Shown piece after piece: positions 1 to 8,358 of a stretch of DNA of 64,000 nucleotides (the first letter of the stretch is position 1; every line of letters begins with the position of its first letter). The stretch comes from Methylobacterium brachiatum. Lineage in GTDB: Bacteria > Pseudomonadota > Alphaproteobacteria > Rhizobiales > Beijerinckiaceae. Both the position numbers and the translations under genes were made by a program. The stretch lies in contig NZ_JAJALK010000003.1 in assembly GCF_020523825.1 (NCBI RefSeq), forward strand, positions 434,001 to 498,000. The letters run 5' to 3'. Under the pieces are notes generated by a model that searched no databases, was not told the DNA's origin, and saw nothing but the letters and a program-made list of their open reading frames with translations.

Positions 1-622
1 CGAGCAGGAGTGTCGTCGGAAAATGCTCGCGCACCTGCGTGAGGTCGTGCAGGGCCGCGACGACGGTGCGGCCCTGGCCGTGCCAGAGCCGGATCAGGGC
101 CAGCAGATCCTCGACGGTGCGGTTGTCGATGCCGGTGAACGGCTCGTCGAGGAGCATCACCGGGCAATCCTGCAGGATCAGCCGGGCGAACAGGGCGCGC
201 CGGAACTGGCCGCCCGAGAGCGTGCTGATCGGGCGCGCCTCGAAGCCGCCGAGCCCGACCGCGTCGAGGGCCGCCCCGATCTCCGGCCGCCAGCGCTCCA
301 GGCCACGCCAGGATCCGGCCTTCCGCCACAGGCCCATGCCGGCGAGGTCCATCACGCTCAGCGGGAAGCTGCGATCGATCTCGTCGGCCTGCGGCATGTA
401 GGCGAGGGCGCCGGAGCGATCGATGTGGCCCTCCAGGCAGCGGATCTCGCCGACCATCCCCTTGAGCAGGGTGGACTTGCCGGCGCCGTTCGGCCCGACT
501 AGGGCCAGCAGGTCGCCGGCGCGCACGGTCCCGGAGAGGTGGTGGACCGCCGGATGCCGGTCGTAGCCGAGGGTGATGCCGACCAGGCGGATCGAGTCTC
601 GTGTGGCGGGCCGGATGCTCAT
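1..622 (-). CDS. znuC: Metal ABC transporter ATP-binding protein (ZnuC-like), 3' end cut by window edge
   Basis: The reading frame starts at an ATG at 622 and runs off the left edge, giving about 207 visible residues. Walker A (GPNGAGKST, residues about 43-51), the ABC signature (LSGGQ) and Walker B (VMLLDEPF) followed by a switch His (ALHDL) are all visible, so this is a complete ABC-type nucleotide-binding core. The size, sequence style and divergent neighbour zur indicate the ATPase of a zinc (or Mn/Zn) importer that would energise a ZnuB permease fed by ZnuA. Those partners would lie outside the window. The start overlaps the stop of a possible tiny membrane ORF (ATGA). Specificity for zinc is inferred from zur and the candidate operator; manganese cannot be excluded. 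Confidence 0.85.
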   Translation of the reverse strand, partial: MSIRPATRDSIRLVGITLGYDRHPAVHHLSGTVRAGDLLALVGPNGAGKSTLLKGMVGEIRCLEGHIDRSGALAYMPQADEIDRSFPLSVMDLAGMGLWRKAGSWRGLERWRPEIGAALDAVGLGGFEARPISTLSGGQFRRALFARLILQDCPVMLLDEPFTGIDNRTVEDLLALIRLWHGQGRTVVAALHDLTQVREHFPTTLLL

Positions 623-753
623 GCCGCGAGCGCCCAGGCGATCACGAGCCAGACCAGGGTGGAGAGCACCACGGCGAGGGCGAGGCGCGGGCCGATCCCG
701 CTGCGGAACAGGGATCGTGGGGCCGCTCGGCGTGGGGTGGCGATGGTCGGCAA
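619..753 (-). CDS. Possible 44-residue single-span membrane protein upstream of znuC
   Basis: This frame ends with TGA overlapping the ATG of the ABC ATPase (ATGA), the usual sign of translational coupling. Its last 25 or so residues are strongly hydrophobic (LALAVVLSTLVWLVIAWALA) and preceded by basic residues, as in a small membrane protein with one helix. The most likely start I can see is a TTG at 753; no ATG or GTG fits well. It is too short for standard gene calling and could be chance coding in GC-rich DNA, so it is offered as a candidate only. No function can be assigned. Confidence 0.3.
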   Translation of the reverse strand: MPTIATPRRAAPRSLFRSGIGPRLALAVVLSTLVWLVIAWALAA

Positions 754-821
754 GACGTCCTCGTCGCGCGCTCGGGCCGGCGCGGGGACCGTTCGGCTAC
801 TGGTGCGGTCCGGGGCGGCAG

Positions 822-836
822 TGATACACTGTAACA
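822..836. promoter_or_regulatory. Candidate Zur operator in the zur/znu divergent promoter
   Basis: TGATACACTGTAACA is an imperfect 15-bp palindrome (about 12 of 15 positions agree with its reverse complement). It lies 41 bp before zur and 200 bp before znuC. Fur-family repressors bind AT-richer palindromes of this kind, and it is an AT-rich island in GC-rich surroundings. Assignment to Zur is inferred from position. Confidence 0.45.
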
Positions 837-876
837 AACCCGCTGGACAACCGGCGGATTTGCGGTTGGAGCGAAC

Positions 877-1362
877 ATGCACCGTCACGAGGGCCACGAC
901 GCGTGCCACGGCGATGTCGCCGACATGCTCGCGCGGGCGGAGGCCGTCTGCCGCGAGCGCGGACTGCAATTTACGCCCCTGCGCCGGGAGGTGATGGAGG
1001 CGGTGGCCGAGGCCGGCAAGGCGCAGGGCGCCTACGACATTGCCGAGAAACTCAGCGCACCGGGCAAGCGCGTGGCGCCGGTCTCGGTGTACCGCGCCCT
1101 CGATTTCCTGATGCAGCAGGGTCTGGTCCACCGGATCGCGAGCCGCAACGCCTTCATCCCCTGCGCCCATGGGCATGCTCCGGGGGAGGGCGTGGTGTTC
1201 CTGATCTGCCGCACCTGCGGCGGCGTGGACGAAGCCTCCTCGGAGATGCTGGAGGACGGTCTCGACCGCACCCTGAAGCGGGCGGGCTTCACGCCGGCCC
1301 ACAGCATCCTCGAAGTCGAGGGCGATTGCGGCGCCTGCCGGGAGCGGCAGCAGGCCGGCTGA
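877..1362 (+). CDS. zur: Zinc uptake regulator, Fur family
   Basis: A 161-residue Fur-family repressor with the N-terminal winged helix (residues about 15-90, including the recognition region around APVSVYRALDFL) and a C-terminal dimerisation and metal domain. Two CxxC pairs at about 111-114 and 151-154 would form the structural zinc site of this family. The His/Cys-rich stretch FIPCAHGHAPGE at about 93-104 is typical of Zur rather than Fur. It is divergent from a ZnuC-type ATPase, so it most likely represses zinc import when zinc is abundant. A GGAG ribosome-binding site lies just upstream of the ATG. The gene ends 4 bp from the convergent sugar phosphotransferase. Confidence 0.9.
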   Translation: MHRHEGHDACHGDVADMLARAEAVCRERGLQFTPLRREVMEAVAEAGKAQGAYDIAEKLSAPGKRVAPVSVYRALDFLMQQGLVHRIASRNAFIPCAHGHAPGEGVVFLICRTCGGVDEASSEMLEDGLDRTLKRAGFTPAHSILEVEGDCGACRERQQAG

Positions 1363-1366
1363 CGCG

Positions 1367-2872
1367 TCAGCGCGCGTTCTTGTAGGCCCGGCGCGACACG
1401 ATCGTGAGCAGCATGATCTGGATGTCGAACCAGATCGACCAATTGTCGATGTAGTGCAGGTCGCAGGCGACGCGCCGCTCCATATCGAGGTCCGTCAGGG
1501 TCTCGCCGCGATAGCCGTTGACCTGCGCCCAGCCGGTGATGCCGGGGCGGACGTTGTGCCGCCGCGCGTAGAGCGCGATCCGCCGCTCGAAGCTTCGATC
1601 ATGCGCCAGGGCGTGCGGCCGGGGACCGACCAGCGACATCTCGCCCCGCAGGACGTTGAGGAGCTGCGGCAGCTCGTCGAGATTCGTCCGCCGCAGGATC
1701 GCGCCGACCTGGGTGATGCGGCTGTCGTTGCGGGTCGCCTGCTTGAACACCGCGCTGGCATCCGCCCGCATCGACCGGAACTTGAACACGCCGAAGGGCT
1801 GCTGATTGAAGCCGTAGCGCTTCTGCCGGAAGAAGACCGGGCCCGGACTGTCGAGCTTGATCGCCACGGCGATCGCCGCGAGCAGCGGCGACAAGGAGAC
1901 CAGGGCGATCGCCGCCACGACCAAATCGAGGGCGCGCTTCAGCACGATCTCGGCGATGTTGAGCGGCCGGCGGCCGATATTGATGCCGGAGACGCCACCG
2001 ACCCGGGCGACCTGCATGTCGGGGAACCGGTCGAGCACGCTGCCGGGCCGGAGATGCAGGGCGGAGGGCACCCGCAGGAAAGCGTCGATGCAGCGCTCGA
2101 CTTCGGCGGTGTCGGTCCACGGGACCAGCACGAAGACATCGTCCGGCCGCAGGAACCGCACCACCGACACGGCGAGGTCGAGATCCTCCTGGAGCTGGTC
2201 GTGCCGCGACACGGTGTCGGCGCCCGGATCGATCCGGCGCAGGTAGCTTGTGCCGACGATCCGGGATCCGAGCTGGTCGGCCTCGTGGCTGGCATAGAAG
2301 CGGGCGATGTCCTCCTCGTAGCCGACCAGGTGGACGCGGCTGGCGGAGGCGGATCCGGATGCGAGGCTGCGGCGCACGAGGCGGGTCGCCGCGATCCGGG
2401 TCATCACTAGGACGGGCAGGCCGATGACGAAGGAGGCGATCGAGACGAGGCGCGAGTAATCGTTCGTGGTCTTGGTCAGGAAGCCGACCAGCAGCACCGC
2501 CGCCCAGGCGACCAGCCAGAGCGAGGCCATGCGCTGGATGTTGAGCTTCTGCGCCATGATGCCGTCGAGGCTGTAATCCTCCCGCAGCACGTTGGTCGCC
2601 ACGATGATGGCGCCGAGCAGAGCGGCCAGCCGCAGGCCGCGCAGGGCCGTCACCCAGACGCTCTCGCCCCCGAAGGCGACCTGATAGCCGAATTCGACGC
2701 CCAGGATGACCGCGACGATCGCCACGATGTCGGCCACCGCCATCGACGACGACATGGCGATGCGCGCCAGCGCGCGACCGCGGCGCGGCAGGAGCGCCGA
2801 CCATACGCTGCGACGGCGTTCGGCCGAGGTCGGCAAGGCCTGGAACGTCTCCGGAACCCGCTCGTGAAACAT
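1367..2872 (-). CDS. Undecaprenyl-phosphate sugar phosphotransferase (WcaJ/ExoY type) for exopolysaccharide
   Basis: A 501-residue polyisoprenyl-phosphate hexose-1-phosphate transferase. The N-terminal half has several hydrophobic spans (residues about 40-165) and a soluble CoA-binding-like region. The last 190 residues carry the bacterial sugar transferase catalytic domain, with the motifs KRALDLVVA, SPGPVFFRQKR, FKFRSM, LDELPQLLNVLRGEMSLVGP RP and RPGITGWAQVNGYRG. Such enzymes move a sugar phosphate from UDP-glucose or UDP-galactose to undecaprenyl phosphate at the inner membrane, the first step of capsule or exopolysaccharide synthesis. The frame is open upstream to 3076, but I chose the ATG at 2872 because the residues before it are not family-like. 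No glycosyltransferase or polymerase gene is adjacent, so the polymer is unknown. Confidence 0.88.
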   Translation of the reverse strand: MFHERVPETFQALPTSAERRRSVWSALLPRRGRALARIAMSSSMAVADIVAIVAVILGVEFGYQVAFGGESVWVTALRGLRLAALLGAIIVATNVLREDYSLDGIMAQKLNIQRMASLWLVAWAAVLLVGFLTKTTNDYSRLVSIASFVIGLPVLVMTRIAATRLVRRSLASGSASASRVHLVGYEEDIARFYASHEADQLGSRIVGTSYLRRIDPGADTVSRHDQLQEDLDLAVSVVRFLRPDDVFVLVPWTDTAEVERCIDAFLRVPSALHLRPGSVLDRFPDMQVARVGGVSGINIGRRPLNIAEIVLKRALDLVVAAIALVSLSPLLAAIAVAIKLDSPGPVFFRQKRYGFNQQPFGVFKFRSMRADASAVFKQATRNDSRITQVGAILRRTNLDELPQLLNVLRGEMSLVGPRPHALAHDRSFERRIALYARRHNVRPGITGWAQVNGYRGETLTDLDMERRVACDLHYIDNWSIWFDIQIMLLTIVSRRAYKNAR

Positions 2873-3300
2873 TTCGCTCGCCACGTCCCGGTTTGATCGG
2901 ACTTTGTACCGGTCTGAAACACGTAAGTTTTCAGCGCCGGCATCTGCCGATGACGGAGCAAGGGGTGAGCCGCGACGGTGAGCGTTTCGGCAGCAGAGGC
3001 GTGGCCGCCCATGTAGGCGAACGTCCGGCCGTCGGCAATACATGGTAAATGCTGAGTCACCGGAATACAGACACATGCGGCCCGGCGGGGCTCGACAGCC
3101 CGATACCAGCAGTTGCGTTGGAATGTCAGATCATTGCTGGCCGGTTGAATCCCCCCACCGGCGCGTGGCCTGGCGGATCTTGCCGCTTTCGCGGGGATTC
3201 AATCATCGCGATTGCCGTGCGCGGGATACGGCAACCCTAAATTAAAAGGCGCCCGCCGCCGATCCGGCAGCGAGCGCCCTGAATACCGTGACAGGTCGCG
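2873..3300. other. Gene-free stretch between the phosphotransferase and the heme monooxygenase
   Basis: No frame here looks like a real protein. The right end holds the terminator of the monooxygenase gene (3241-3278). The left part, which is less GC-rich around 2890-3060, presumably carries the promoter of the phosphotransferase. I see no repeat or RNA gene. Confidence 0.5.
3241..3278 (-). terminator. Rho-independent terminator downstream of the heme monooxygenase gene
   Basis: Read on the minus strand, a GGCGC...GCGCC outer stem with an inner CTGCCG/CGGCGG-type stem around a GAT loop is followed directly by TTTTAAT. It lies 22 bp past the stop codon of the minus-strand gene at 3301, which is ideal placement. 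Confidence 0.75.
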
Positions 3301-3648
3301 TCAGACGGCGTCGGCGTGCTGCTTGGCGCCGTCCGCGCCGCCGACCGTCTGGACCATCTCGAACCCCTCGAATTGCGGATGACCGAGATAGAGCGGCTTG
3401 GTCGAGGGCGCCCGGCTATGGGCCTTGCGGAACTGCTCGGAGCGCGTCCAGGCCTCGAAGTCGGCGCGCGAGCGCCAGACGGTGTGCGAGGCGTAGAGGA
3501 CGTGGTCCTCCTGCTCCGGACCGCGGAGCAGATGAAACTCGACGAAGCCTTCCATCTCCCCGAGGTGGCTGTCGCGGCCGAGCCAGACGGCCTCGAAGTC
3601 CTCGGTCGCATCCTTAACGACCTTGAAGCGATTCATCGCGATAAACAT
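3301..3648 (-). CDS. Heme-degrading monooxygenase, IsdG/HmuQ-like ABM-fold protein
   Basis: A 115-residue dimeric alpha/beta-barrel (ABM) protein beginning MFIAMNRFKV and containing GFVEFHLLRG, ASHTVWRSRADFEAW and SEQFRKAHS. These are hallmarks of the IsdG/HmuQ/HmuD heme monooxygenases of rhizobia. The conserved FEAW/Trp and His of the AHS segment fit the heme pocket. It would open heme oxidatively to release iron in the cytoplasm. The ATG at 3648 has a GGAG site 8 bp upstream; the frame is open further upstream but that part is not family-like. No heme transporter gene is adjacent, so the heme role rests on sequence similarity. Confidence 0.8.
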   Translation of the reverse strand: MFIAMNRFKVVKDATEDFEAVWLGRDSHLGEMEGFVEFHLLRGPEQEDHVLYASHTVWRSRADFEAWTRSEQFRKAHSRAPSTKPLYLGHPQFEGFEMVQTVGGADGAKQHADAV

Positions 3649-4048
3649 GGTGATCTCCGTTGCCGCACCGAATTTAGGCCCCGAACCCCGTCCGGGCGAG
3701 CCCTGCTGCGGCGACGCGGCGCGTGCCAAGGACTGCGCAGTCTTAGCCCATCGACATTTCAGCAACAATGTTTCGAAGATACGTCAGGTTAAACCACAAG
3801 ATGTGGTCCTAGACTTGCGGAGCTTAACAACTTGGTGTCCAATTGCGGTACGGTTCGTATTGTGGCGCGGTCGGGGTGTTGACCGACTGCTATAGGGCTC
3901 GTCGTTGACGCGGAATCTTGTTCCGCGTTCGAGAGCCGGGGGCAATAAGGGCTTAGAGACGCGGCCATTTGCAATGCAGTCGGCTGCTGCTCTAGCGTGT
4001 GACACAGCACGTTAGGTATAGGCGCGATATGAGATCGAGGGTGGGACG
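3649..4048. other. Gene-free divergent promoter region
   Basis: This 400-bp region separates the minus-strand heme monooxygenase from the plus-strand XRE regulator. It is clearly less GC-rich than its surroundings, as expected for promoters. It contains a perfect inverted repeat at 3908-3928. I could not find a convincing Irr or Fur box, and no coding frame looks real. Confidence 0.5.
3908..3928. repeat. Inverted repeat, possible operator upstream of the XRE regulator
   Basis: ACGCGGAA and TTCCGCGT are perfect 8-bp arms separated by 5 bp. The repeat lies 120 bp before the XRE-family gene and overlaps a TTGACG hexamer, so it could be an operator. No binding protein can be named. Confidence 0.3.
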
Positions 4049-4543
4049 GTGAAGCGGCGCGACGGCGAGGCCAGAACACCGGATCCGCAAGGGGACGTTG
4101 TTCAGAGTGTGGACAAGGACACGAACGGTCAAATGATGCCGAAACAGACCACGGACGTGGACCGTCTGGTCGGTATCCGCATCACCGCGTTGCGGAAGGC
4201 GCGAGGTCTCAGCCAGACCGCGCTCGGCAACGCCGTCGGCGTGACGTTCCAGCAGGTTCAGAAATACGAGAAGGGCCAGAACAGGGTCGGGGCTGGCCGG
4301 CTGCGCGAGATCGCGCGCCTGCTCGAGGTGCCGGTTTCCGCCTTCTTCGAGGAGAGCGAGCCGCGCGAGAACGCCCAGGAGGACGTGTTCGGCTTCCTCA
4401 GCGCCCATGGGGCGATCGAGCTGCTGCGCGCCTACGCGCAGATCGAGGACGAGCAGATGCGCCGGGATGTCCTGGCGCTCGTGCGCAGCGCCGCCCGCCT
4501 CGCGCAGGCCCGCACGGCACCGCCCGCCGCCGATCCCGCCTGA
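4049..4543 (+). CDS. XRE-family helix-turn-helix transcriptional regulator
   Basis: A 164-residue regulator with one Cro/C1-type helix-turn-helix at residues about 41-97 (RITALRKARGLSQTALGNAVGVTFQQVQKYEKG). A helical C-terminal part (residues about 115-155) probably dimerises. This architecture is common and multi-copy in Methylobacterium and Bradyrhizobium-type genomes. The GTG at 4049 follows a GAGGGTGGG Shine-Dalgarno-like run, while ATGs at 4133 and 4136 are alternative starts that would give a protein more like the family average. It is monocistronic and convergent with cobB; its targets are unknown. Confidence 0.85.
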   Translation: MKRRDGEARTPDPQGDVVQSVDKDTNGQMMPKQTTDVDRLVGIRITALRKARGLSQTALGNAVGVTFQQVQKYEKGQNRVGAGRLREIARLLEVPVSAFFEESEPRENAQEDVFGFLSAHGAIELLRAYAQIEDEQMRRDVLALVRSAARLAQARTAPPAADPA

Positions 4544-4634
4544 ACGCCAGTCCTTGTCGGACCGGTGACGCGTCTCATGGTCCGGCCGAAAGCGGGCTGT
4601 TCCGACCTATTCCGGATGCCGGTGGAGCCGAGGA

Positions 4635-5954
4635 TCACCCGTCATCCGCCGCGATGAGGTGGAAGAAGCTCCCACCCACCGACCCGACCCGGTGGCCGGC
4701 GAGGCCCTGGTCAGTCCCCTCCGCGTCCGTGACGCGGGCCAAAGCGTCCGCCTCCGCGGCGGCCGGCGACAACTCGCTGGCATAGTGGAATTCGTGACCC
4801 ACGACCCGCGCCCCGCGCCGGCCGAGCGGGCCGTCGCTGCAGAGCCGCGCCACGCGGTAGCCGAGATGCAGCTTGCGCTTCCGGTACGACGTGGCGACCG
4901 GCAGCAACCCCGCCATGGCGTGGGTGGTGCCGTCCGCATCCTCCAGCGTCTGACCGAGGACCATGTAGCCACCGCACTCGCCGTGGACCGGGCGCGTGGT
5001 CGCGAAAGCGCGCAGGCCGCCGAGGAAACGGCCGGCGGCGGCGAGCTGGCCCGCATGCAGCTCGGGGTAGCCGCCCGGCAGCCAGCAGGCGTCGCAGGTA
5101 TCCGGCGGCGCCTCGTCTAGGAGCGGCGAGAACGGCACGATCTCGGCTCCCGCCAGGCGCCATCCGGTCTCGAGATGCGGATAGAGGAAGCTGAACGCCG
5201 CATCCCGGGCGATTGCGACGCGCTGCCCGGGCGGGCGCGGCAGCACGCCGGTCGAGGCGGGGGCGCCGCCGCCCGCGCAGGCGAGCACGGCGTCGAGGTC
5301 GATGCCGGCTTCGGCGAGATCGGCCAGCCGGTCGAGCCGGGATTCCAGGTCGGCGGTCTCCCCGGCCTGGACCAGGCCGAGATGGCGTTCGGGCAGGACC
5401 AGTTCGGCGTCGCGCATCAGCACGCCGAGGACCGGCAGCCCGACGCGCTCCATGCCAGCCTCCACGAGACGGCGATGACGGGCGCTCGCGACCTTGTTCA
5501 GGATCACCCCGGCGATCCGGATCCGCGGATCGTAGAGCTTGCAACCGAGCGCCACAGCGGCGGCCGATTGCGCCGCGCCGGAGACATCGACCACCAGTAC
5601 CACCGGCCAGCCGTAGCGGGCGGCGATGTCGGCATTCGCGCCGGTCCGGCTCTCCGCCGCCCGGACGCCGTCGAACAGGCCCATCGAGCCCTCGGCGACC
5701 ACGATGTCGGCCTGCGCCGCGGTCTCGCCGGCCAGGGCGTCGAGGAGGTCGGGCACCATGGCGAAGCTGTCGAGGTTGAAGCTCGGCTGGCCGGTCGCCG
5801 CCCGGTGGAAGGCCGGATCGATGTAGTCCGGCCCGCATTTCGCGCCGCGGACGCGCAGGCCCCGCCGCCTCAACGCGCGCATCAGCGCCAACGTGACGGT
5901 GGTCTTGCCGGAGCTGGAGCGCGGCGCCGCGACCAGTAGGCCGGGGGCGCTCAA
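4635..5954 (-). CDS. cobB: Hydrogenobyrinic acid a,c-diamide synthase
   Basis: A 439-residue ATP- and glutamine-dependent amidase that converts hydrogenobyrinic acid to its a,c-diamide, the substrate of the CobNST cobalt chelatase. The N-terminal dethiobiotin-synthetase-like domain carries the P-loop variant [10 protein letters not shown] (residues about 10-19) and CGPDYIDP. The C-terminal glutaminase domain has the catalytic Cys in HGECGGYM (about residue 327) and the late His in FHYAS. Length matches Pseudomonas denitrificans CobB. The frame is open well upstream, but the protein must begin at the TTG at 5954, which overlaps the cobM stop (TTGA). It is the last gene of the minus-strand cob run. 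Confidence 0.92.
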   Translation of the reverse strand: MSAPGLLVAAPRSSSGKTTVTLALMRALRRRGLRVRGAKCGPDYIDPAFHRAATGQPSFNLDSFAMVPDLLDALAGETAAQADIVVAEGSMGLFDGVRAAESRTGANADIAARYGWPVVLVVDVSGAAQSAAAVALGCKLYDPRIRIAGVILNKVASARHRRLVEAGMERVGLPVLGVLMRDAELVLPERHLGLVQAGETADLESRLDRLADLAEAGIDLDAVLACAGGGAPASTGVLPRPPGQRVAIARDAAFSFLYPHLETGWRLAGAEIVPFSPLLDEAPPDTCDACWLPGGYPELHAGQLAAAGRFLGGLRAFATTRPVHGECGGYMVLGQTLEDADGTTHAMAGLLPVATSYRKRKLHLGYRVARLCSDGPLGRRGARVVGHEFHYASELSPAAAEADALARVTDAEGTDQGLAGHRVGSVGGSFFHLIAADDG

Positions 5955-6727
5955 ACCGCGCTCCCCACGGTACCGCCCGGCCGGTAGCGCCGGTCGTAAT
6001 CGGGGGCGTAGAGCGCGCTCTCGCGGAAGTCGGCGGCGCCGAGCGCGGGACCGACGAGGATCAGGGCGGTGCGTTCGAGCCCGGCCTCGGCCACGAGGGC
6101 CGGCAACCCGGCGAGGTCGCCGATCAGCGCCCGCTCGTCCGGCCAGGAGGCGCGGAACACCGCGGCTGCCGGGCAGGCGGCGCCGTAGAACGGGATCAGC
6201 TCGGCCGCGACTGTCTCGACCACGTGGATCGACAGGTGGATCGCCAGCGTCGCCCCGGTGGCCGCGAAGGCCGCCAGGGTCTCCCGCTCGGGCATCGCGC
6301 TCGCCCGGCCGGAGGTGCGGGTCAGCACGACGGATTGCGAAACGCCCGGCACGGTCAGCTCCCGGCGCAGCATCGCGGCGGCGGCCGCGAAGGCCGGCAC
6401 GCCCGGCGTCACCGTGTAGGCGATGCCGAGCCGGTCGAGGCGGCGCATCTGCTCGGCCAGCGCGCTCCAGATCGACAGGTCGCCCGAATGCAGCCGCGCC
6501 ACGTCCTGCCCGCGTGCCTCCGCGGCCGCGATCTCCGCCATGATTGCGTCGAGGTCGAGGGGCGCCGTGTCGACGATGCGCGCACCCGGCGGGCACCAGC
6601 CGAGGATCTCGGGCGCCACCAGGGAGCCGGCATAGAGGCAGACCGGGCAGGCCGCGATGCGGTCGCGGCCGCGCACCGTGATGAGGTCGGCAGCGCCGGG
6701 GCCGGCGCCGATGAAGTGGACGGTCAT
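5951..6727 (-). CDS. cobM: Precorrin-4 C11-methyltransferase
   Basis: A 258-residue SAM-dependent tetrapyrrole methylase. The N-terminus [18 protein letters not shown] is the SAM-binding glycine-rich loop, and [12 protein letters not shown] and [22 protein letters not shown] are characteristic of CobM/CbiF. It methylates C11 of precorrin-4 to form precorrin-5. It overlaps cobE upstream by 4 bp and cobB downstream by 4 bp, so translation of the three is probably coupled. Confidence 0.93.
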   Translation of the reverse strand: MTVHFIGAGPGAADLITVRGRDRIAACPVCLYAGSLVAPEILGWCPPGARIVDTAPLDLDAIMAEIAAAEARGQDVARLHSGDLSIWSALAEQMRRLDRLGIAYTVTPGVPAFAAAAAMLRRELTVPGVSQSVVLTRTSGRASAMPERETLAAFAATGATLAIHLSIHVVETVAAELIPFYGAACPAAAVFRASWPDERALIGDLAGLPALVAEAGLERTALILVGPALGAADFRESALYAPDYDRRYRPGGTVGSAV

Positions 6728-7128
6728 GGGTGCCGAGCGGTGTCGTGCGGGATCGCGAGGGCGCAGGTCGCGCCGGCGCTGGCGATGCGGGGGAGGGCGA
6801 GGCGGCTCTCGGGACCCGCCGCCGCCAGGGCCGCCGCCTCGGCCAGCGAGCCGACTCCGCGCAGGCGCGCGATCCGGGCGGAGCGCGTGACCACGCGGGT
6901 GTCGCAGGCTTCCAGGGCCGGTGCCTCGACCGGGCAGGGCGACAGGCCGAACGCCGCCGCGGCCTGGCAGATGGAGGGGTCCGCGGCCCGGTCGGCCGCC
7001 GTCGCGACGGCAGCGAGATCGGTGCGGCCGGCGCCGATGGTGCCGAGGGCGCGGGCGATGAGCGCGGCGATCTCCTCGGCGCCCGTGCCGCGACGGAACC
7101 CGATCCCGGCGACGATCCGGTCGCTCAT
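6724..7128 (-). CDS. cobE: Cobalamin biosynthesis protein CobE (CbiG C-terminal domain)
   Basis: A 134-residue protein with the CbiG_C/CobE fold. The N-terminal [16 protein letters not shown] and the segment [17 protein letters not shown] mark the family, and the C-terminal half contains [19 protein letters not shown] sequence. CobE is needed in the aerobic pathway, probably to help the methylation steps, but its biochemical role is unsettled. The ATG at 7128 overlaps the cobL stop (ATGA), and the gene overlaps cobM by 4 bp. Confidence 0.88.
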   Translation of the reverse strand: MSDRIVAGIGFRRGTGAEEIAALIARALGTIGAGRTDLAAVATAADRAADPSICQAAAAFGLSPCPVEAPALEACDTRVVTRSARIARLRGVGSLAEAAALAAAGPESRLALPRIASAGATCALAIPHDTARHP

Positions 7129-8345
7129 GGCTTGGTCCAGGCCCATTGGGTGACCGGCATCGCCGGCCGCCAGCCGTGCAGGCCGCCCACCGGGCTGGCC
7201 CGATCGACCGAGAACCGGCGCAGGCTGCCGCCGTGCTCGGCGAAGGCCGCGAGCAGCGCCGCTTCGCCCTGGAGCGTCACCGCGTTGGCGACGCAGCGCC
7301 CGCCCGGCTTCAGCGCCGCGAGCGAGGCCGCCAGAATGCCCGGCTCGGAGACGCCGCCGCCGATGAAGATCGCATCCGGCGCATCCAGGCCGGCGAGGGC
7401 GTCCGGCGCTGCGCCGGTCACCACCGCGAGGTCCGGCACCCCCAGCGATTGCGTGTTCCGGCGGATCCGCTCGGCCCGCTCGGGGCGCGCCTCGATGGCG
7501 GTGGCGCGCAGGCTCGGATGGCGCAGCATCCACTCGATAGCGATGGAGCCCGCGCCGGCCCCGACATCCCAGAGATGCAGGCCCGGATGCGGGCGGAGCG
7601 CCGCGAGCGTCAGCGCCCGGATCTCGGCTTTGGTGAGCTGCCCATCATTCTCGAACAGGCCGTCGTCGAGGCCCGGCGCCAGCGGCAGCGCGTCGCCTGC
7701 GCCCGAGACCGCGATCGCCACGGTGTTGAGCGGGTCGATCGCCGGGAGGTCGAAGGCTTCAGCCGGCGCCGCGCGGATCCGCTCGCGCGGGCCGCCCATC
7801 GCCTCGAGGACGGTGACCGTCGAGGCGCCGAAGCCGCGGGCGGTGAGCAGGTCGGCAAGAGCCGCCGGCGTCGTGCCGTCCCAGGACAGGACGAGGAGGC
7901 GCGCGCCCGGCTGGATATGCGGGACGATCCGGGCGAGCGCCCGGCCGTGCAGGGTGACGAGGCCGCATTGGGCCATGGGCCAGCCCAGCCGCGCGCAGGC
8001 GAGGCTGAAGGCCGAGGGCTGCGGGAAGGCCCGGATCTCGGCGGGCGGCACCAGCCGGGCGATCTCGGCGCCGATGCCGTAATGGAACGGGTCGCCGGTG
8101 GCGAGGATGCAGGTCGGCCGGCCGCGCCGGCCCAGGACCTCCGGATAGGCCTCGTGGATCGGGCTGGGCCAGGGCCGCGTCTCGGCGTCGAGGGGCGCGG
8201 CCAGGGCGAGGTGGCGCCGGCCGCCATAGACGACCCGCGCGGCATCGAGCGCGGCGGCGGCGGCGGGCGCGAGCCCGGCCCGTCCATCCTCGCCGATGCC
8301 GACGATCGACAACCATGGGCCGCTCGACAGGGGCTCAGCGCTCAT
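7125..8345 (-). CDS. cobL: Precorrin-6Y C5,15-methyltransferase (decarboxylating)
   Basis: A 406-residue two-domain enzyme. The N-terminal half is a CbiE-type tetrapyrrole methylase ([14 protein letters not shown] near the start; [24 protein letters not shown]). The C-terminal half is a CbiT-type Rossmann methyltransferase ([27 protein letters not shown]). It methylates C5 and C15 and decarboxylates the acetate chain of precorrin-6Y to give precorrin-8. Its ATG at 8345 overlaps, on the opposite strand, the most upstream ATG of cobK. It is translationally coupled to cobE downstream. Confidence 0.93.
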   Translation of the reverse strand: MSAEPLSSGPWLSIVGIGEDGRAGLAPAAAAALDAARVVYGGRRHLALAAPLDAETRPWPSPIHEAYPEVLGRRGRPTCILATGDPFHYGIGAEIARLVPPAEIRAFPQPSAFSLACARLGWPMAQCGLVTLHGRALARIVPHIQPGARLLVLSWDGTTPAALADLLTARGFGASTVTVLEAMGGPRERIRAAPAEAFDLPAIDPLNTVAIAVSGAGDALPLAPGLDDGLFENDGQLTKAEIRALTLAALRPHPGLHLWDVGAGAGSIAIEWMLRHPSLRATAIEARPERAERIRRNTQSLGVPDLAVVTGAAPDALAGLDAPDAIFIGGGVSEPGILAASLAALKPGGRCVANAVTLQGEAALLAAFAEHGGSLRRFSVDRASPVGGLHGWRPAMPVTQWAWTKP

Positions 8346-8358
8346 GGACAAGGCCCCG

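Noticed and set aside
619..1302. Long minus-strand frame across zur (227 codons)
   Set aside because: Most of it is the antisense shadow of zur. Only its last 44 codons, past the zur start, could be a real tiny protein, and I list that part separately.
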